Source: DASQFQ01 sp963802905 (GTDB taxonomy: Bacteria; Actinomycetota; Thermoleophilia; Solirubrobacterales; Solirubrobacteraceae). From it: a DNA stretch of 64,000 bases. The notes under the pieces are model-generated. The model did no database searches and had not been told where the DNA came from. It saw only the letters and a list, made by a program, of their open reading frames with translations. The DNA lies in NCBI GenBank assembly GCA_963802905.1, contig CAWDKH010000019.1:1-64000 (forward strand). Direction: 5' to 3'. Numbering within the stretch: position 1 is the stretch's first letter; each line of letters opens with the position of its first letter. Of the stretch, positions 50,201-58,760 are shown in pieces. The translations under genes were made by a program, and so were the position numbers.

Positions 50201-52323
50201 TGCTCGACCGCCTCGCCGCGTTCATCTACCGCCGGCGCCGCCGCGTCCTCTGGGGCTCGCTCGTCGTCGTGCTGGCGGCGGGCTTCTTCGGCGGCCCGGT
50301 GTTCGGGCTGCTCGACTCGAACGGCGACTTCGACGACCCGCAGTCCGAGGCGCCGCTGGCGGCCGGCGACATCGCCCGGGCGACCGGCGCGAGCGCGGCT
50401 CCCGACCTGACCGCGCTGGTGCGGCTCGGCGCGCAGGCCGACTCGGCCGAGGGGCAGCGCAAGCTCGACCGCGTCGAGCGCGCCCTCGACGTCCCGGGCC
50501 TCAAGGTCGTTCGCTACGAGCGCGGGGGCGATCGCACGCTCGTCTCCAAGGACGGGCGCTCGGCCTACGTCGTCGCCACCTTCCCGACCAACGCCGGCGG
50601 CGTGCTCGACGAGGTCCAACCGCGGCTCGAGCGCATTCCGGGCGTGACGCTCGGCGGCAACGACATCGCGCGCGACCAGGTCGGCGAGCAGGTGTCCGAG
50701 GACATCGCGCGCGCCGAGCTCCTCGCCTTCCCGATCCTCTTCCTGTTGTCGCTGTTCGTGTTCCGCAGCGTCGTCGCGGCGCTGCTCCCGCTTGCGGTCG
50801 GCGGCGCCACGATCATGCTCTCGTTCCTCGTGATGCGGTTCGTCAACGGCGTGGTCGAGCCGATGTCGATCTACGCGCTGAACCTCATCACCGGCCTCGG
50901 GCTCGGCCTCGCGATCGACTACTCGCTGTTCATGGTCTCGCGCTTCCGGGAGGAGCTCGAGCGCGGGCTCGAGACCGCGCCTGCCCTGCGCGCCACGATG
51001 GCCACGGCGGGGCGCACGGTGCTGTTCTCGTCCGTCACCGTCGCCGCGGCGCTCGCCGCCCTGCTCGTCTTCCCGCTGCGCTTTCTTTACTCGATGGGGG
51101 TCGGCGGCGTCGCGTGCGCGCTGATGGCCGCGCTCGTCTCGCTGACGCTGCTGCCCGCGATCCTCGCCGCGCTCGGCCCGCGCGTGAACGCGCTGAGCCC
51201 GAAGCGCTGGCAGGCCTCGCTGCACCGCGACGCCTCGGGCGAGCGCGGCGGCTTCTGGTACCGCCTCTCGCACGCGATCATGCGCCGCCCGGTGCCGTTC
51301 GCGGTAGGCGCCACTACGCTGCTGATCGCGCTCGGGCTGCCGTTCCTGGCGATCAAGTTCACCGGCGTCGACGCCAGCGTGCTGCCCCGCGACCACTCCG
51401 CGCGCGTGGTCGACGACGCGCTCCAGACCGAGTTCCCGCCCAACCGCGCGACGCCGGTCTACGTCGCCGCGCGCGGCGGTGACGGGGACAAGGCCGCGGT
51501 CGAGCGCTACGCGCGCCGGCTCGGCCAGGTGCCGGGTGTGGTCGGCGAGCCGCGCGTGCAGCAGGCGCGCGGCCTCTACCGGATCGACATGGTCGCGCGC
51601 GGGCGGCCGCTGGGCGAAGCCGCGAAGGAGACCGTGCGCGACGTACGCGCGGTGCCGGCTCCGGTGCCGGTGCGCGTCGGCGGCATAACCGCGGCGTTCC
51701 TCGACCAGCAGAAGGCGCTGAGCGACTCGCTACCGATCGCGCTGGCGATCCTCGCGACGACCACGCTCGTCATCCTGTTCCTCATGACGGGATCGGTCGT
51801 GCTGCCGATCAAGGCGCTCGTGATGAACCTGCTGACGCTGACTGCCGCGTTCGGCCTGCTCGTGCTCATCTTCCAGGACGGTCACCTGGAGGGGCTGCTG
51901 GGCTTCGAGAGCCAGGGCGCGCTGGAGTCGAGTCAGCCCGTGCTGCTGTTTGCGGTCGCGTTCGGGCTCTCGACCGACTACGGCGTCTTCCTGCTCACGC
52001 GCATCAAGGAGGCGCACGACGCCGGCGCCTCCAACGAGGAGGCGGTCGCGCTCGGGCTCGAGCGGACCGGCCGCATCGTCACGTTCGCGGCGCTGCTGTT
52101 CGTGGTCGCGATCGGCGCGTTCGCGACGTCGCAGATCATCTTCATCAAGCAGCTGGGGGTCGGGACCGCGCTCGCGGTGCTGATCGACGCGACGATCGTG
52201 CGCGCCCTGCTCGTGCCGTCGCTGATGCGGCTGCTCGGCGATTGGAACTGGTGGGCCCCGCCGCCGCTGGCGCGGCTGCACCGGCGGATCGGGTTGTCCG
52301 AGAGCGGCACCGCGCCCGCGTGA
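50200..52323 (+). CDS. MMPL/RND-superfamily transporter
   Basis: A 707-residue protein with two repeats of one helix, a large extracytoplasmic loop and five helices. Landmarks are LITGLGLGLAIDYSLFMVSR (the GxxxDY motif with the proton-relay Asp and Tyr) and, in the second half, LFAVAFGLSTDYGVFLLTRI. Actinobacterial MMPL proteins export lipids, siderophores or drugs. Coupling to a TetR gene upstream and to a thioesterase gene downstream (GTGA) suggests lipid or acyl-conjugate export. Confidence 0.93.
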   Translation: MLDRLAAFIYRRRRRVLWGSLVVVLAAGFFGGPVFGLLDSNGDFDDPQSEAPLAAGDIARATGASAAPDLTALVRLGAQADSAEGQRKLDRVERALDVPGLKVVRYERGGDRTLVSKDGRSAYVVATFPTNAGGVLDEVQPRLERIPGVTLGGNDIARDQVGEQVSEDIARAELLAFPILFLLSLFVFRSVVAALLPLAVGGATIMLSFLVMRFVNGVVEPMSIYALNLITGLGLGLAIDYSLFMVSRFREELERGLETAPALRATMATAGRTVLFSSVTVAAALAALLVFPLRFLYSMGVGGVACALMAALVSLTLLPAILAALGPRVNALSPKRWQASLHRDASGERGGFWYRLSHAIMRRPVPFAVGATTLLIALGLPFLAIKFTGVDASVLPRDHSARVVDDALQTEFPPNRATPVYVAARGGDGDKAAVERYARRLGQVPGVVGEPRVQQARGLYRIDMVARGRPLGEAAKETVRDVRAVPAPVPVRVGGITAAFLDQQKALSDSLPIALAILATTTLVILFLMTGSVVLPIKALVMNLLTLTAAFGLLVLIFQDGHLEGLLGFESQGALESSQPVLLFAVAFGLSTDYGVFLLTRIKEAHDAGASNEEAVALGLERTGRIVTFAALLFVVAIGAFATSQIIFIKQLGVGTALAVLIDATIVRALLVPSLMRLLGDWNWWAPPPLARLHRRIGLSESGTAPA

Positions 52324-53090
52324 CCAACCGGTTCGACGCGGACACGGCGCTCGAGGGAGCCGACGGGCGCTGGCTCGCCGAGGTCAAGCCGCACTGGTTC
52401 GTCCAGCGCGGGCCCAACGGCGGGCTCGTCGCCGCGCTCGCCACGCGCGCGCTGACCGAGATCGCGGGGGAGGGGCAAGCGCCGCGCTCGCTGTCGTTGC
52501 ATTACCTCGCGCCGCCGGAGGCGGGCGAGATCGAGGTCCGAGCCGCGGTTGAGCGCGCGGGGCGGACGACGACGTTCGCCTCCCTCCGCGTGCTCCAAGG
52601 CGAGGTCACTGTCGCCTACGGGCTCGGCGCGTGCAGCGCCTGGCGCGACGGCCAGCCGGCATGGGACGCGCTCGAGCGCCCTGACGTTCCGGCGCCCGGC
52701 GAGCTCGAGAGCCTGCAGACGAACGGCGAGTTCCCGTTCCTATCCAACTACGAGATGCGGCCGCTCTCCGCGCCGCACAACGGCACCTGGATGCGCGCCG
52801 CCGAGCCGAGGCCTGCCGACCCGGTGCTGCTCGCCGCGCTCACCGACGCGTGGATCCCGTCCGCGTTCGCGCACATGGAGCAGCCGAACTTCGTGCCCAC
52901 CATCGACCTCACGATCCACTGGCGCGCCGCGCCCGGCGTCCCGGCCGGCGAGCACCCATGGGTGCTGGGGCTGTTCACCACGCGCCTCGGCGCGGGAGGG
53001 ACCTGGGAGGAGGACGGCGAGCTGTGGAGCGAGGACGGCGTCCTGCTCGCCCAGTCGCGTCAGCTCGCGATCGTCCGCGCGCCGCGATGA
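52320..53090 (+). CDS. acyl-CoA thioesterase family protein (double hot-dog)
   Basis: A 256-residue protein. HWFVQRGPNGGLVAALATRA with the conserved Gly-Gly turn, SLSLHYLAPPEAGEIEV and RAGRTTTFASLRVLQGEVTV are the first hot-dog domain; VPTIDLTIHWRAAPG and LWSEDGVLLAQSRQLAIV belong to the second. These proteins hydrolyse acyl-CoA or act as acyl-binding partners. GTG 52320 overlaps the MMPL stop; the stop overlaps folK. Confidence 0.85.
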   Translation: MTNRFDADTALEGADGRWLAEVKPHWFVQRGPNGGLVAALATRALTEIAGEGQAPRSLSLHYLAPPEAGEIEVRAAVERAGRTTTFASLRVLQGEVTVAYGLGACSAWRDGQPAWDALERPDVPAPGELESLQTNGEFPFLSNYEMRPLSAPHNGTWMRAAEPRPADPVLLAALTDAWIPSAFAHMEQPNFVPTIDLTIHWRAAPGVPAGEHPWVLGLFTTRLGAGGTWEEDGELWSEDGVLLAQSRQLAIVRAPR

Positions 53091-53584
53091 CCGGTCACCT
53101 CGGCCTCGGCTCCAACGTCGGCGACCGCCGCGCGAACCTGCAGGCCGCGGTCGACGCGCTGCCAGCGCAGGGCGTGCGGGTGCTCGCCTCCTCGTCGGTC
53201 TACGACACCGAGCCGGTCGGCGAGGTGCTCGACCAGCCGGAGTTCCTCAACGCGGTGATCCGGATCGAGACGGAGCTCGGCCCGGTGGCGCTGCTCGACG
53301 CGTGCAAGGCGGTCGAGCGCTCGCTCGGCCGCGAGGCCGGCGGCGTGCGGCACGGGCCGCGGCCGATCGACGTCGACGTCCTCCTGCTGGGCGACGTGGA
53401 GTTCACGTCCGAGCGGCTGACGCTGCCGCACGCGCAGGTGACCTCGCGGCGCTTCGTGCTGGAGCCGCTGCTGGAGGTCGACCCCGACGTGACGCTGCCG
53501 GACGGGTCGGCGGCCGCCGACGCGCTGGCCGCGCTGGGGGATGACGCCGAGGTGCGCCGCGCCGGGCCGCCGTTGACGATCTGA
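53087..53584 (+). CDS. folK: hydroxymethyl-dihydropterin pyrophosphokinase
   Basis: A 165-residue protein: LGLGSNVGDRRANLQAAVDA at the N-terminus (substrate loop), VYDTEPVGEVLDQPEFLNAV, and the signature RHGPRPIDVDVLLLGD with the two Mg-binding Asp; LTLPHAQVTSRRFVLEPLLE follows. It transfers pyrophosphate from ATP to hydroxymethyl-dihydropterin, the step before FolP. It is separated from folP-folB by four transport and regulatory genes but remains in the same overlapping transcript. Confidence 0.94.
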   Translation: MTGHLGLGSNVGDRRANLQAAVDALPAQGVRVLASSSVYDTEPVGEVLDQPEFLNAVIRIETELGPVALLDACKAVERSLGREAGGVRHGPRPIDVDVLLLGDVEFTSERLTLPHAQVTSRRFVLEPLLEVDPDVTLPDGSAAADALAALGDDAEVRRAGPPLTI

Positions 53585-53607
53585 CCTCCGTCCGGGATAT
53601 TCGAGGG

Positions 53608-55713
53608 GTGCGGACGTCTCAGCCGTGGAGCACGCACCAGCGTCGTGGTCACGGCGCCAAGCCGACCGCCAAGTCGGCGGTGCAGGCGGTCGGCCTGCCG
53701 GGCAGTCAGGGCTGGCTCGCGCGCATGCAGGGCCGAGGGCCGGATGGGCGCGCCGAGGTGATGCACTCGCTGCAGCAGGGCGCGGGCAATCGCGCCGTCG
53801 CGCGGTCGGTGTTCGGCGACCTCTTCAAGGAGACCGCCGAGTCGCTGGTCGATCGCGCGATGTGCTTCACGCTGAAGGGCAGCGTCGGCGGCCGAGAAGC
53901 CGACAACGACCCCGAGGACGTCCGCCGCGTCCGCGCGCGCCTGAAGACGCTCGGCTACCCGACCACCGACGACCCGGCGACGCTCGTCGCCGCGATCGAG
54001 CGCTACCAGCGCGACGTCGTCGGGCTCAAGCGCCCCGACGGCCGCATCGACCCGGCCGGCCGCACGCTCACGGCGCTGAACGCCGGCAAGGCCGCCGCGC
54101 CGGTCGGCGCGCCTGCCGTGCCGGGCGCAGCGCCGTCCGAGCTGCCGGCAGCGCCCGACAAGGCCGAGCCGGCCGCGCCCGCGGCGGCGCCCTCGTCGAC
54201 GGCGACCACGGCCACGGCGGCGCCCGCGGCCGGCCCGCCGGCCGATCTCCAGGCGCTCGCCGCGCGCTCGCCCGCGCTCAAGGGCGCGCTCGACGGGATC
54301 GAGCGGCTCCGCGGGCTCGCGGCCACGGCGCAGCAGAACACCCAGCAGCAGAACAAGGAGGCGACGAAGGCAAAGCAGGCGGACAAGCAGACCCAGGGGC
54401 AGGAGTGGGGAGCGGAGCGCGACAAGCTCGTCGCCGAGATCAAGGTCGTGCGCAAGGCGATCGACGACCTCAAGTCAGCGGGCGGCGGGCTGACCGCCGC
54501 GGAGCTCGCGTCGGTGCTCGCCTACCTGTACCGCGAGCTGGCTCGGATCGCGCCGTACTACTTCCAGATGGTCAACGCGAACATCCTGGAAAAGGGCGGG
54601 AAAGCGGGCGGCCGGACCTGCAACGTCACGAGCCTCTCGATGACGCTCGAGGCGCTCGGCAAGTCCGCCAAGGACTACGCCGGACCCGAGGTCGCGCTGA
54701 TGCCGCAGATCGCCAACGTCCTGCCGGAGCGCATCGGCACCGCCACCGACCGCGTCGAGGGCGAGGAGGAGATGCAGGCGCTGCGGCTGCCCGACTTCCT
54801 GCAGCTGCTCGTGATCGCCAAGTCCTTCAACGCCCTCAAGCTCGATCCGACGCTCGCGGCCAGCGATCCGGCGGCGTTCGTCAAGGCGGTCGAGAAGGCG
54901 CGCAACGACGCCGCCGGCAAGATCACGCAGAGCGGGCTCTTCGACTCGTTCATCGGCGGCTTCGGCGTCAAGGTCGACAACGAGTACCCGTTCGGGAAGA
55001 CGAGGGTCGGCGGCGGCGACGTGTCGTGGGTCGAGGCGATCGAGCGCGTCGGCGAGATCAACCGCGGCAGCCTCCCCGACGCCTACAAGGCGGCGCAGGC
55101 CAAGAAGGTCAAGGCCGAGACGGATCGGCAGCGCGCGGAGGCGGAGGCCGAGGCGACCGCCGCTGGCAAGACGCTGCCGAAGAAGTGGAAGCCGAAGCTC
55201 GGCAAGATCGAGCTCACGGAGGAGGAGAAGGCCGCGACCTACGCGAGCACGATCGACTTCTACAACACCCAGCGCCCGGGCCAGGTGGCCGAGCGCGAGA
55301 AGCGGCTGGCCGAGGTCGACGAGGCGCTGAAGAGCGCGTCGGGCAAGGACAAGCAGGCGCTCAAGAAAGAGCGCGGCCAGCTCGAGGGGCAGATCGCGGA
55401 GGGCAAGCGCGACAAGCGCCTCGCCGGCATCGGCCTCCACGATGCGGCGACCAACCCGGAGAAGCTCGCGAAGATCCTGCCGACCGAGGAGTACGCCGCG
55501 ATCGTCTCCGCCGCGCTCTCCAAGCACCTCAACGCCGGCCACCAGGTCGTCGGGCACATGCACAACCACTTCTTCCGCGTCGAGGCCGTGATGCCCGACG
55601 GCGTGATCATCGACGACCCCGGGTCCTGGACCCGGCGGAGCTACCTCATGAAGTGGGAGGAGGCGCTCAAGCTCGGCTCCTTCGCCCGCTTCACCTGGGT
55701 CGCGCCGAAGTGA
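53608..55713 (+). CDS. large protein with GNRAV-type N-terminal motif, peptidoglycan-binding-like and C39 peptidase-like domains
   Basis: A 701-residue protein from GTG 53608. It has no signal peptide or membrane segment. MHSLQQGAGNRAVARSV (about residue 51) matches the LQxxxGNRAVxR motif seen at the N-terminus of many actinobacterial proteins tied to extracellular contractile injection systems. Next is a peptidoglycan-binding-like fold (about 105-155) and an Ala/Pro linker. A papain-like C39 domain is spread over residues about 330-701: GRTCNVTSLSMTLEALG with the likely nucleophile Cys-337, GHMHNHFFRVEAV with His near 653, and IIDDPGSW with Asp near 669. Between them lies a charged helical insert. 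Possibly a delivered effector or cell-wall hydrolase; no injection-system genes are in the window. Confidence 0.65.
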   Translation: MRTSQPWSTHQRRGHGAKPTAKSAVQAVGLPGSQGWLARMQGRGPDGRAEVMHSLQQGAGNRAVARSVFGDLFKETAESLVDRAMCFTLKGSVGGREADNDPEDVRRVRARLKTLGYPTTDDPATLVAAIERYQRDVVGLKRPDGRIDPAGRTLTALNAGKAAAPVGAPAVPGAAPSELPAAPDKAEPAAPAAAPSSTATTATAAPAAGPPADLQALAARSPALKGALDGIERLRGLAATAQQNTQQQNKEATKAKQADKQTQGQEWGAERDKLVAEIKVVRKAIDDLKSAGGGLTAAELASVLAYLYRELARIAPYYFQMVNANILEKGGKAGGRTCNVTSLSMTLEALGKSAKDYAGPEVALMPQIANVLPERIGTATDRVEGEEEMQALRLPDFLQLLVIAKSFNALKLDPTLAASDPAAFVKAVEKARNDAAGKITQSGLFDSFIGGFGVKVDNEYPFGKTRVGGGDVSWVEAIERVGEINRGSLPDAYKAAQAKKVKAETDRQRAEAEAEATAAGKTLPKKWKPKLGKIELTEEEKAATYASTIDFYNTQRPGQVAEREKRLAEVDEALKSASGKDKQALKKERGQLEGQIAEGKRDKRLAGIGLHDAATNPEKLAKILPTEEYAAIVSAALSKHLNAGHQVVGHMHNHFFRVEAVMPDGVIIDDPGSWTRRSYLMKWEEALKLGSFARFTWVAPK

Positions 55714-56434
55714 GCCACTCCGTTGGCAGCGCGCCCGCGGGCACGTGCCCGGGGTAGTCGGGGAACCAGCGGCGCGCGAGCTCGCACGCGCGGCGTGAGC
55801 CGAACGCCTTGTCGATGTCCTCGATCGTCAGCAGCAGGGCGAGCCCCGAGCCGATCTGGAGGTCCGCGGCGTTGGGCTGCTCGCCGCCGACGACGTCGTG
55901 GTCCATCCAGCGCTCCACACGCGCGAGGTGGTGGTCGAGCGCGGCGAGGTCGGCGCGGACGTTGAGCTCGGTGCCGTCGTTGATGCGCTGCTCGGCGCGC
56001 GTCACGAGCGGGGCGGTGAGGCGCGAGACGACGTCGGGGATCGGGAGCCGCGAGCCCGCGCCGTAGGAGGGCAGCGCCGCCGGCGACCGCCGCAGCGCCA
56101 GCCAGATCGTCCGCCGCGCGAGCGGCTGCAGGACCTCGTCGCCCCACTGCTCGGCGAGACCGACCGACTTGCGCTCCTTCTCGTCGGCCGGCAGCAGCGG
56201 CGGCTCGGGCACGCGCTCGTCCAGCTTGCGCACGATCTCGCGCGAGCCGATCACCTTCTCGCCGTCGAGCACGAGCCCCGGCACGGTCGCGCGCCCGAAC
56301 AGCGCGTACAGGACCGCCTTGTGGGCCACCGGCGGGATGTCGACGCGCCGGTACTCGATGCCCTTGAGCTGGAGCGCCTTCTCGATCGCCGCGCACGGGT
56401 GCGAGGCGGGGACGGCGTAGAGAGTCGCGGCCAC
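55691..56434 (-). CDS. glutathione S-transferase-like protein
   Basis: A 247-residue protein from GTG 56434. The N-terminal thioredoxin fold has YAVPASHPCAAIEKALQLKG (a Cys in the active-site turn), ATVPGLVLDGEKVIGSREIV with the cis-Pro and the ligand-binding Ser; the C-terminal half is helical (ADLQIGSGLALLLTIEDIDK). Actinobacteria generally lack glutathione, so the thiol cofactor may differ. It overlaps the preceding gene by 23 bases tail-to-tail. TAGACT lies 10 bases upstream of the start. Confidence 0.78.
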   Translation of the reverse strand: MAATLYAVPASHPCAAIEKALQLKGIEYRRVDIPPVAHKAVLYALFGRATVPGLVLDGEKVIGSREIVRKLDERVPEPPLLPADEKERKSVGLAEQWGDEVLQPLARRTIWLALRRSPAALPSYGAGSRLPIPDVVSRLTAPLVTRAEQRINDGTELNVRADLAALDHHLARVERWMDHDVVGGEQPNAADLQIGSGLALLLTIEDIDKAFGSRRACELARRWFPDYPGHVPAGALPTEWLTSARPR

Positions 56435-56444
56435 GGGGTGCGCG

Positions 56445-56454
56445 AGTCTAATCT
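56445..56454. promoter_or_regulatory. face-to-face -10 elements of the GST-like gene and coaX
   Basis: AGTCTAATCT contains TAGACT on the minus strand (56445-56450) and TAATCT on the plus strand (56449-56454), sharing two bases. Each lies 9 or 10 bases before its start codon. Polymerases could not occupy both at once, so the two genes may compete. Confidence 0.55.
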
Positions 56455-56463
56455 GCCGCGTCC

Positions 56464-57231
56464 ATGCTTCTCGTCGTCGACGCCGGCAACACGCAGACCC
56501 ACCTGGGCACGTTCCGCGACGACGAGCTCGTCCAGCACTGGCGCTTCGCGACGATCCGCGAGTCCACGGGCGACGAGCTCGGCGCGGCGGTGCGCAACCT
56601 GCTCGCCCTGCGCGGCATGCACCTCGAGATGCTCGACGGCATGATCGTCTCCTCAACCGTGCCGCAGCTGCGGCCGGAGTGGACGTCGATGGGCGCGCAG
56701 TACCTCGACGCCGACGTCAAGGTCGTCGGCCCCGGCCTGCGGACCGGAATGCCGATCCGCTACGACAACCCGCACGAGATCGGGCCGGACCGGCTCGTCA
56801 ACGCGGTCGCGGGCTACGACAAGGTTGGCGGCCCCTGCGTGGTCGTCGACTTCGGCACCGCGGTCACCTACGACGTCGTCTCGGCGGCCGGCGAGTACCT
56901 CGGCGGGATCATCTTCCCCGGCGTCGAGATCGCCATGGAGGCGCTGACCGAGCGCGCCGCCGCGCTGCCGAAGATCGAGCTCGGCACGCCGCGCGCGCTG
57001 ATCGGCAAGACGACGATCGACGCCATCCGCTCCGGCACCGTCTACGGCTACGCGGGCATGGTCGACGGGATCCTCGGGCGCCTGCGGAAGGAGCTCGGGG
57101 AAGAGACGCGCACGCTGGCCACCGGCGGCCTCGCGAGCGCCATCGTCCCCTTCTGCGACTCGATCGAGGAGGTCGACGACCTGCTCACGCTGAACGGGCT
57201 GAAGCTGATCTGGGAGCGCAACCGCGCCTAG
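56464..57231 (+). CDS. coaX: type III pantothenate kinase
   Basis: A 255-residue ASKHA-fold kinase, the first step of coenzyme A synthesis. MLLVVDAGNTQTHLGTF is the phosphate-1 loop with the catalytic Asp; DRLVNAVAGYDKVGG, VVVDFGTAVTYDVVSAAGEY and GGIIFPGVEIAMEALTERAA follow in family order, and LATGGLASAIVPFCDSIE is the adenosine motif. Length is as usual for CoaX. Confidence 0.95.
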   Translation: MLLVVDAGNTQTHLGTFRDDELVQHWRFATIRESTGDELGAAVRNLLALRGMHLEMLDGMIVSSTVPQLRPEWTSMGAQYLDADVKVVGPGLRTGMPIRYDNPHEIGPDRLVNAVAGYDKVGGPCVVVDFGTAVTYDVVSAAGEYLGGIIFPGVEIAMEALTERAAALPKIELGTPRALIGKTTIDAIRSGTVYGYAGMVDGILGRLRKELGEETRTLATGGLASAIVPFCDSIEEVDDLLTLNGLKLIWERNRA

Positions 57232-57240
57232 ACTCGGGGC

Positions 57241-58249
57241 ATGCGCTCTCTGCGCGAGCCCTGGGTCCTCGGCGGCCTGACCATTCCGAACCGCGTCGTG
57301 CTGGCCCCGCTGGCCGGCATCGGCAACTGGTTCGTGCGCCTGCAGGCCAAGCGCTACGGCGCCGGGCTCGCGGTGTCCGAGATGGTCTCGAGCTTCGCCG
57401 ATCCACTACGGCAACCGCAAGACGCTCGACGAACTGCTCGTCATCCACCCCGACGAGCGCGCCGGCGGGCCGGTGTCCGTGCAGCTCTTCGGCCACGACC
57501 CGGACATCATGCGTTCGGCCGCCGCGACGGTCGCGCGCGCGGGCGCCGACCTGATCGACCTCAACATGGGCTGCCCCGTGCCGAAGGTCTGCAAGACCGG
57601 CGCCGGCGCCGCGATGCTCGGCGACCCCGACACCGCGGTGGCGGTGGCGCTCGCCGCGCGCGAGGGCTCCGGCCTCCCGGTCACGGTCAAGCTGCGCGCC
57701 GGCCGCAAGCCGGGGGAGAGCGAGGGCGTCGACGTCGCGCATCGGCTCGTCGCGGAGGCGGGCGTCGCGGGCATCAGCTTCCACCCGCGCTCAGCGGCGG
57801 TGCGCCACAAGGGCACGCCCGACTACGACCTGGCGAAGGAGCTCGTCGAGTCACTGCCGGTGCCGGTGATCGTCTCCGGCGGCCTCGACGCGCCCGATCA
57901 CATCCGCTGGGTGCTCGACCACACCGGCGCGGCCGCCGTGATGCTCGCCCGCGGGTCGCTCGGCAACCCGTGGCTGTTCGCCCAGCTGCTCGACGAGCGC
58001 CAGGGCGAGCCGACGCGCGAGGAGATCCTCGACGAGCTCGACTGGATCGTCGATCGCGCGGTCGAGCACCTCGGTGCAGAGCGCGCGGCGCGCTACCTGC
58101 ACAAGTTCCACCCTTGGTACCTCTCGCGGCTCGGGGAGCCGCGCTCGACGCTGGCCGAGCTGCAATGCGCAAACGCCCTTGAGGATCAGCGCGAGATCCT
58201 GCGGAACCTGCGCTACCATGCTGCGCCGCTCGCGACCCGAGCCGCCTGA
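57241..58249 (+). pseudogene. tRNA-dihydrouridine synthase, one frameshift
   Basis: The N-terminal part (NRVVLAPLAGIGNWFVRLQA, VSEMVSSFA) and the rest (YGNRKTLDELL, VQLFGHDPDIMRSAA, DLNMGCPVPKVCKTGAGAAM, LPVTVKLRAG, FHPRSAAVRHKG with the catalytic region, SGGLDAPD, ARGSLGNPWLF) are in different frames. Deleting one C from TTCGCCGATCC near 57400 joins them to a normal DusB-like enzyme of about 335 residues that reduces uridines in the D-loop with FMN. TAGACT ends 6 bases before the ATG. It is followed 28 bases later by greA, a common arrangement. The break may be a sequence error. Confidence 0.88.
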
Positions 58250-58277
58250 ATCCCGCAGCTGTAAAGGACCCGCGTCG

Positions 58278-58757
58278 ATGCAGAAGGACGTACTCCTCAC
58301 CCCCGAAGGCCTCGACAAGCTCAAGGCCGAGATCGAGCACCTGTCGACCGAGAAGCGCAGGGAGGTGGCAGAGCGCATCAAGGAGGCCCGCGACTTCGGC
58401 GACATCTCCGAGAACTCGGAGTACGACGACGCCAAGAACGAGCAGGCCATGCTCGAGGCGCGCATCGCCTCGCTCGAGGACAAGCTGCGCTCTGCGTCGG
58501 TGATCGACGCCTCCGAGCTGGACAACGAAGTCGTGCGCGTCGGCTCGCTCGTCAACGTCAAGGACGAGTCGTCGGGCAAGTCGCTCAAGTACACGATCGT
58601 GGGCTCGACCGAGTCGAACCCGGCCGAGAACAAGCTGTCGAACGAGTCGCCGGTGGGCAAGGCGCTCGTGGGGCACAAGCGCAACGACGAGGTGTCGGTG
58701 CAGCTGCCCAACGGCAAGGCCCGCAAGCTCAAGATCACCAAGATCGAAGTCGCCTAG
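58278..58757 (+). CDS. greA: transcription elongation factor GreA
   Basis: A 159-residue protein. The N-terminal coiled coil (LLTPEGLDKLKAEIEHLSTE ... AERIKEARDFGDISENSEYD) ends in the acidic tip DISENSEYDDAK that reaches into the polymerase secondary channel; the C-terminal FKBP-like domain has SLKYTIVGSTESNP and SPVGKALVGHKRNDEVSVQL. It rescues backtracked RNA polymerase by stimulating transcript cleavage. It directly precedes lysS, as in many actinobacteria. Confidence 0.95.
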   Translation: MQKDVLLTPEGLDKLKAEIEHLSTEKRREVAERIKEARDFGDISENSEYDDAKNEQAMLEARIASLEDKLRSASVIDASELDNEVVRVGSLVNVKDESSGKSLKYTIVGSTESNPAENKLSNESPVGKALVGHKRNDEVSVQLPNGKARKLKITKIEVA

Positions 58758-58760
58758 CCC

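Noticed and set aside
53087..53607. An extracellular contractile injection gene cluster beside the C39-like protein
   Set aside because: Upstream is folK and downstream are a GST-like gene and coaX; no sheath, tube or baseplate gene is in the window, so only the motif supports that link.
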